Origin: Dirofilaria immitis
Lineage: Eukaryota; Nematoda; Chromadorea; Rhabditida; Onchocercidae
Reading direction: 5' to 3'
DNA: 64,000 nt
Assembly: GCA_024305405.1 (NCBI GenBank)
Contig: JAKNDB010000087.1
Coordinates: forward strand, 7,194,501-7,258,500
Shown here: one piece after another, positions 61,829 through 64,000 of the stretch
Layout: each line of letters starts with the position of its first letter
Numbering within the stretch: position 1 is the stretch's first letter
Notes under the pieces: generated by a model
Database searches by the model: none
Told to the model about the DNA's origin: nothing
What the model saw: the letters and a program-made list of their open reading frames with translations, nothing else
Made by a program: the position numbers and the translations under genes

Positions 61829-63827
61829 CATGGGGACAGGAAGAAAACATCCCTTATTTACTTATTCTTTCATCCTATCTTCCCATCGCCTGGACGTCAC
61901 CGCCAATGATAAATAAACTCTTGGCATCAATCTCTACATCCTATTTCTTTCTCTTTACCTTTCATATATTCTTTCCATCTCTCTTTCTCTCTCTCCTCTT
62001 TTTTTCCTTTTTCTTTTTTGCTTCTTTACTTTTTAGTTAAATAATAAATTCTTTTAGGTAAAAAATGTTTTTAAATAAATTATTTTTCGAATAAAAAAAT
62101 TTAGATTAGCTTCATTTCCTTTTCGGAGAATATTTTAATTTTTGATTTTTTAATTGAATAAAAAATGAAGAGAAAATGCATTGATTTTTTTTTTTGTTTT
62201 TATCTTATCTTTTGAAATTAATGAATGGAATTCCATTTTTAATACAAATAAATAAATAATTCCATAATATTTATTAAAATTCAATTTTTAATCATCCAGG
62301 ATTACATCTTAAAAATAACGATAATCGTTATCTAAATATTATAAGTAACTATCATATAATATCGTGATTATAATATAATATCATGATTATCTTTTATAAT
62401 AATAATACTAGCTCTATCCGTAGCTATATTTACAACTTTATTAGTTTATGCACTAATGCTGTAAATATTTCGCAATATTTTGGTAATTGTTATGTAATGT
62501 TTCCTATGATATTATTCCTAAAGTTATTTATCATTTGCAGTAATATTACAATCAGTTTATGTTAAATTAAAATATTTTAAGCATTCCATATCATCCCATA
62601 TTATGTCATATCATTATTATCATTATTACGAACGAAACTCCACCAAATTCTTGATAACCCGTTTCAGATGATAACAATTTTCTAGTAATGATGATTAACT
62701 TCTTGGTAATGATAATTACCCGGCAGTAGGAATCAAAATTAGTTCCCCGTTACATCTGATAATGATATTAAGATGACAACGATAATTATTCTTATCAACT
62801 TCTATAAATTTGAACAAAAACATAAACATATAAAAACACAAAATTTCAATCCAAAATATCCAGCAATCAGGGTAAATAATGAAATATATTCAAAAATAAT
62901 GATGATTACCACATTCTATGATTGCTATTATATCTGATGATGATGATGATCTAACAATCATATGATATTATAATTTTTATCACCATAACAAACTCCTAAT
63001 ATTATCAATTCAATAACATTATGAGTGAATAAGCTTATATTCAAGCATGCTACCAATGTAAATAACAATGGTAACAACTAACGAATATCGAATGCTGGAA
63101 GTTCACAGTGTAATATCGATAGCATATCACCGATATTTGAAGATAGATGAAGTTTCACTGTTGAAAGCATCAGTTATTGATTAAATCAATAAACAAATAG
63201 AATAATAGGAATCATTTCTCAGACATCTTAAGCCATAATCTCGATTTACAAAGTTCATACAAAATAGTAATACCCAAGTGCTGGAAAAATGCTTTCATCG
63301 AATATAACACGGATGATAGATCTTTCTATTAATGTAAAAAATCGATATCTAATATAATATTTATTATTTTAATTCCGTTTAAATGCATAAATTAATAACA
63401 ATTTCAATTTCATTATTAATAATTATTTCATTAATTTATTATCTTTTGTGCTAACACGATATTATTGTTTTATATATTTATTATATTAAAATATTCATTT
63501 ATTAAAAATAATTTTAAAAATAAAAATGGGCGAAATAATGCAAAACTTTAATGAACTTTTATATGAAAAAAAGGAAATTGTTTAATTTTATATTAATTAT
63601 GAAAAATAATCTTAATGTATAATAAATAAATAAGAAATGGTACTATAACATATAAAATGGAAAGAATGAATTATTTATCGATGGTTGTTATTTTAATTCA
63701 GAAATAAACGCAAAAAAGAAGAATATGCAAGGAAAAAGAAATTGAAATTAGTATTTAAGCCAAATTCAACTATTAAATTTATTATGCATAGAAAGAGGAA
63801 CAGAGGAATGAAGAGAAAGGAAAGAGA

Positions 63828-63881
63828 CAGACAAAGAGAGAGGGAGAGAGAGAGGGAGGGAGAGAGAGAGAAGGAAAGAAG
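63828..63881. repeat. (GA)n purine-rich repeat
   Basis: Runs of GAGAGA with GGGA interruptions. The frames that cross it on both strands are repeat artefacts. Confidence 0.85.
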
Positions 63882-64000
63882 TGATATGATACTTTCCTTT
63901 GCATATCATTTTTTATCATTTTTTTGCACAATAAATGAATATAAAAATATTGTAGTATATAATTGATCATTCAACAATAAATTGTATTTTGTTTATAATT

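Larger units (their letters stand above)
56548..64000. other. Upstream region, no coding sequence seen
   Basis: Upstream of the receptor phosphatase start on the minus strand, so it should hold the promoter of the short form and may be an intron of a longer one. I found no Ig-like or other exon. A block at 61540-61930 is less AT-rich and has a TATATAAG sequence near 61736, but no start site can be assigned. The remaining frames are Lys/Phe/Ile-rich shadows. Confidence 0.4.

Noticed and set aside
63782..63970. Frames across the GA repeat on both strands
   Set aside because: Coding appearance is produced by the simple repeat (Arg/Glu or Ser/Leu runs).
1..64000. tRNA, rRNA, CRISPR or bacterial-type operons
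   Set aside because: None seen by eye on either strand; gene structure is entirely of nematode type. Short RNA genes could still be missed without a covariance search.

Overview
The window is nuclear DNA of a nematode, most likely a spirurid or filarial worm. It is strongly AT-rich. Exons are small (about 85-260 bp), introns run from 40 bp to over 10 kb, splice acceptors are of the T-rich TTTCAG/TTTTAG type, and the proteins are of animal type. I see no bacterial or viral gene organisation. The species assignment is an inference from composition and gene content.

The dominant feature is one minus-strand gene covering about 35 kb (56547 down to 21909): a LAR/PTP-3 type receptor protein tyrosine phosphatase. 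I traced 27 exons that keep phase almost throughout. They encode a signal peptide, about six fibronectin type III domains, a basic processing-like segment, a transmembrane helix and two tandem PTP domains, roughly 1463 residues. No Ig domain lies in the window, so this looks like the short (promoter-proximal) form; the phase-1 first intron would also accept a longer form starting beyond the right edge. Two further symmetric phase 1-1 exons (39550-38916 and 35042-34560) lie in the 15.9 kb intron between the third and fourth FN3 domains and could be spliced in or out without changing frame.

The left 20 kb hold smaller genes. On the minus strand there are an unknown protein (545-1888), a glycosaminoglycan/glycoprotein beta-1,3-glucuronosyltransferase (11064-13066, 5' exon missing), a multi-pass protein with sideroflexin-like features (17862-18317) and an arginine/serine-rich exon (19526-19897). 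On the plus strand there are pieces of a multi-pass membrane protein (2747-5629) and the remains of a rhodopsin-class GPCR (about 6491-8333) that carries in-frame stops. A few isolated exon-like open frames and a collagen-like relic complete the list.

A recurring oddity: four exons in separate places lose frame exactly at a short A/T homopolymer, and each reads through if one base is assumed missing (1542-1547, 18121-18125, 28994-28998, 39043-39047). This looks more like systematic homopolymer under-calling in the assembly than like four independent pseudogenes, and it matters for anyone predicting genes here. The right end (56.5-64 kb) and the long introns contain no gene I can support, only simple repeats, inverted repeats and short tandem repeats.
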